Translations under genes and position numbers: made by a program
The notes under the pieces: model-generated
Seen by the model: only the letters and a program-made list of their open reading frames with translations
Database searches by the model: none
Told to the model about the DNA's origin: nothing
Shown here: positions 5,888 to 5,990 of the stretch, one piece after another
How positions within the stretch are numbered: position 1 is the first letter of the stretch
Layout: the number at the start of each line of letters is the position of its first letter
Assembly (NCBI GenBank): GCA_012519365.1
Contig: JAAYQH010000200.1
Location: forward strand, 1-5,990
Source of the DNA: Planctomycetota bacterium
GTDB lineage: Bacteria > Planctomycetota > Phycisphaerae > Sedimentisphaerales > Anaerohalosphaeraceae
DNA: 5,990 bases
Direction of reading: 5' to 3'

Positions 5888-5990
5888 ATTGTAACTAATC
5901 CATGCCTGAGAGCAAGCCACAACTACACGCCGCCGTTATATTGGCATTGAGTTATTGTAACTAATCCATGCCTGAGAGCAAGCCACAACG
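5888..5990 (-). CRISPR. CRISPR array, type II-C, first two repeats and one spacer (continues past window)
   Basis: Two identical 36-base repeats lie at 5888-5923 and 5954-5989 (plus-strand ends ATTGTAAC and GCCACAAC), separated by a 30-base spacer at 5924-5953; position 5990 begins the next spacer. On the minus strand the repeat starts GTTGTGG and ends TTACAAT, the same form as known II-C repeats such as that of Neisseria meningitidis (GTTGTAG to TACAAT), so I place crRNA on the minus strand. The anti-repeat at 875-910 matches this repeat and proves that it pairs with the tracrRNA and cas9 of this locus. A T precedes both repeats (5887, 5953), so the boundary could shift by one base. The number of spacers beyond the window is unknown. 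Confidence 0.96.
5954..5981 (-). promoter_or_regulatory. Possible intra-repeat crRNA promoter
   Basis: Within each repeat, on the minus strand, TTGCTC (5981-5976 in the second repeat), 16 bases and TACAAT (5959-5954) resemble a promoter. The -10 matches at 5 of 6 positions and the -35 at 3 of 6. Transcription would begin about 5947, leaving 24 spacer bases followed by the first repeat, which is the crRNA form described for Neisseria II-C. The extended TG motif of the Neisseria promoter is not conserved here. Confidence 0.45.

Overview
This window holds an almost complete type II-C CRISPR-Cas locus from a bacterium. In order on the plus strand are cas9 (995-4567), cas1 (4623-5513), cas2 (5510-5839) and the start of a CRISPR array (5888 to the window edge). 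There is no csn2 or cas4, which fits subtype II-C. The organism cannot be fixed from the sequence. The Cas9 variant (1190 residues, with an LGRC-x-LEPTD motif in the recognition lobe) reminds me of Cas9 proteins from Planctomycetes and related environmental lineages, but that is memory-based inference.

Layout. Positions 1-325 carry the 5' part of an unrecognised minus-strand gene that runs off the left edge. Positions 326-799 are intergenic and hold a 120-base imperfect inverted repeat and a possible plus-strand terminator. Positions 800-911 encode the tracrRNA on the minus strand: a full 36-base anti-repeat (29/36 matches to the array repeat), a short UUCG hairpin and a strong intrinsic terminator. 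Between the tracrRNA and cas9 two promoter-like elements, TTGACA-N17-TATGTT (plus) and TTGACA-N17-TATCAG (minus), overlap almost base for base and point away from each other. They would drive cas9 and the tracrRNA from one 35-base patch. The array repeats end, on the minus strand, in TACAAT, like the intra-repeat promoters known from Neisseria II-C systems. I therefore infer that crRNAs are transcribed on the minus strand, toward cas2.

How it works together. Cas9 keeps all five expected catalytic residues (D9, E566, H662, H804, D807), and the crRNA:tracrRNA pairing is intact, so interference looks functional. Adaptation is doubtful. cas1 is open from end to end except for one in-frame TAG at codon 90, near the junction of its N-terminal beta domain and its catalytic helical domain; every catalytic residue lies after the stop. 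cas2 is intact and overlaps the end of cas1 by 4 bases. cas1 is also far richer in G+C than cas9 or the first half of cas2, which suggests a mosaic locus. I found no tRNA, rRNA or insertion sequence.
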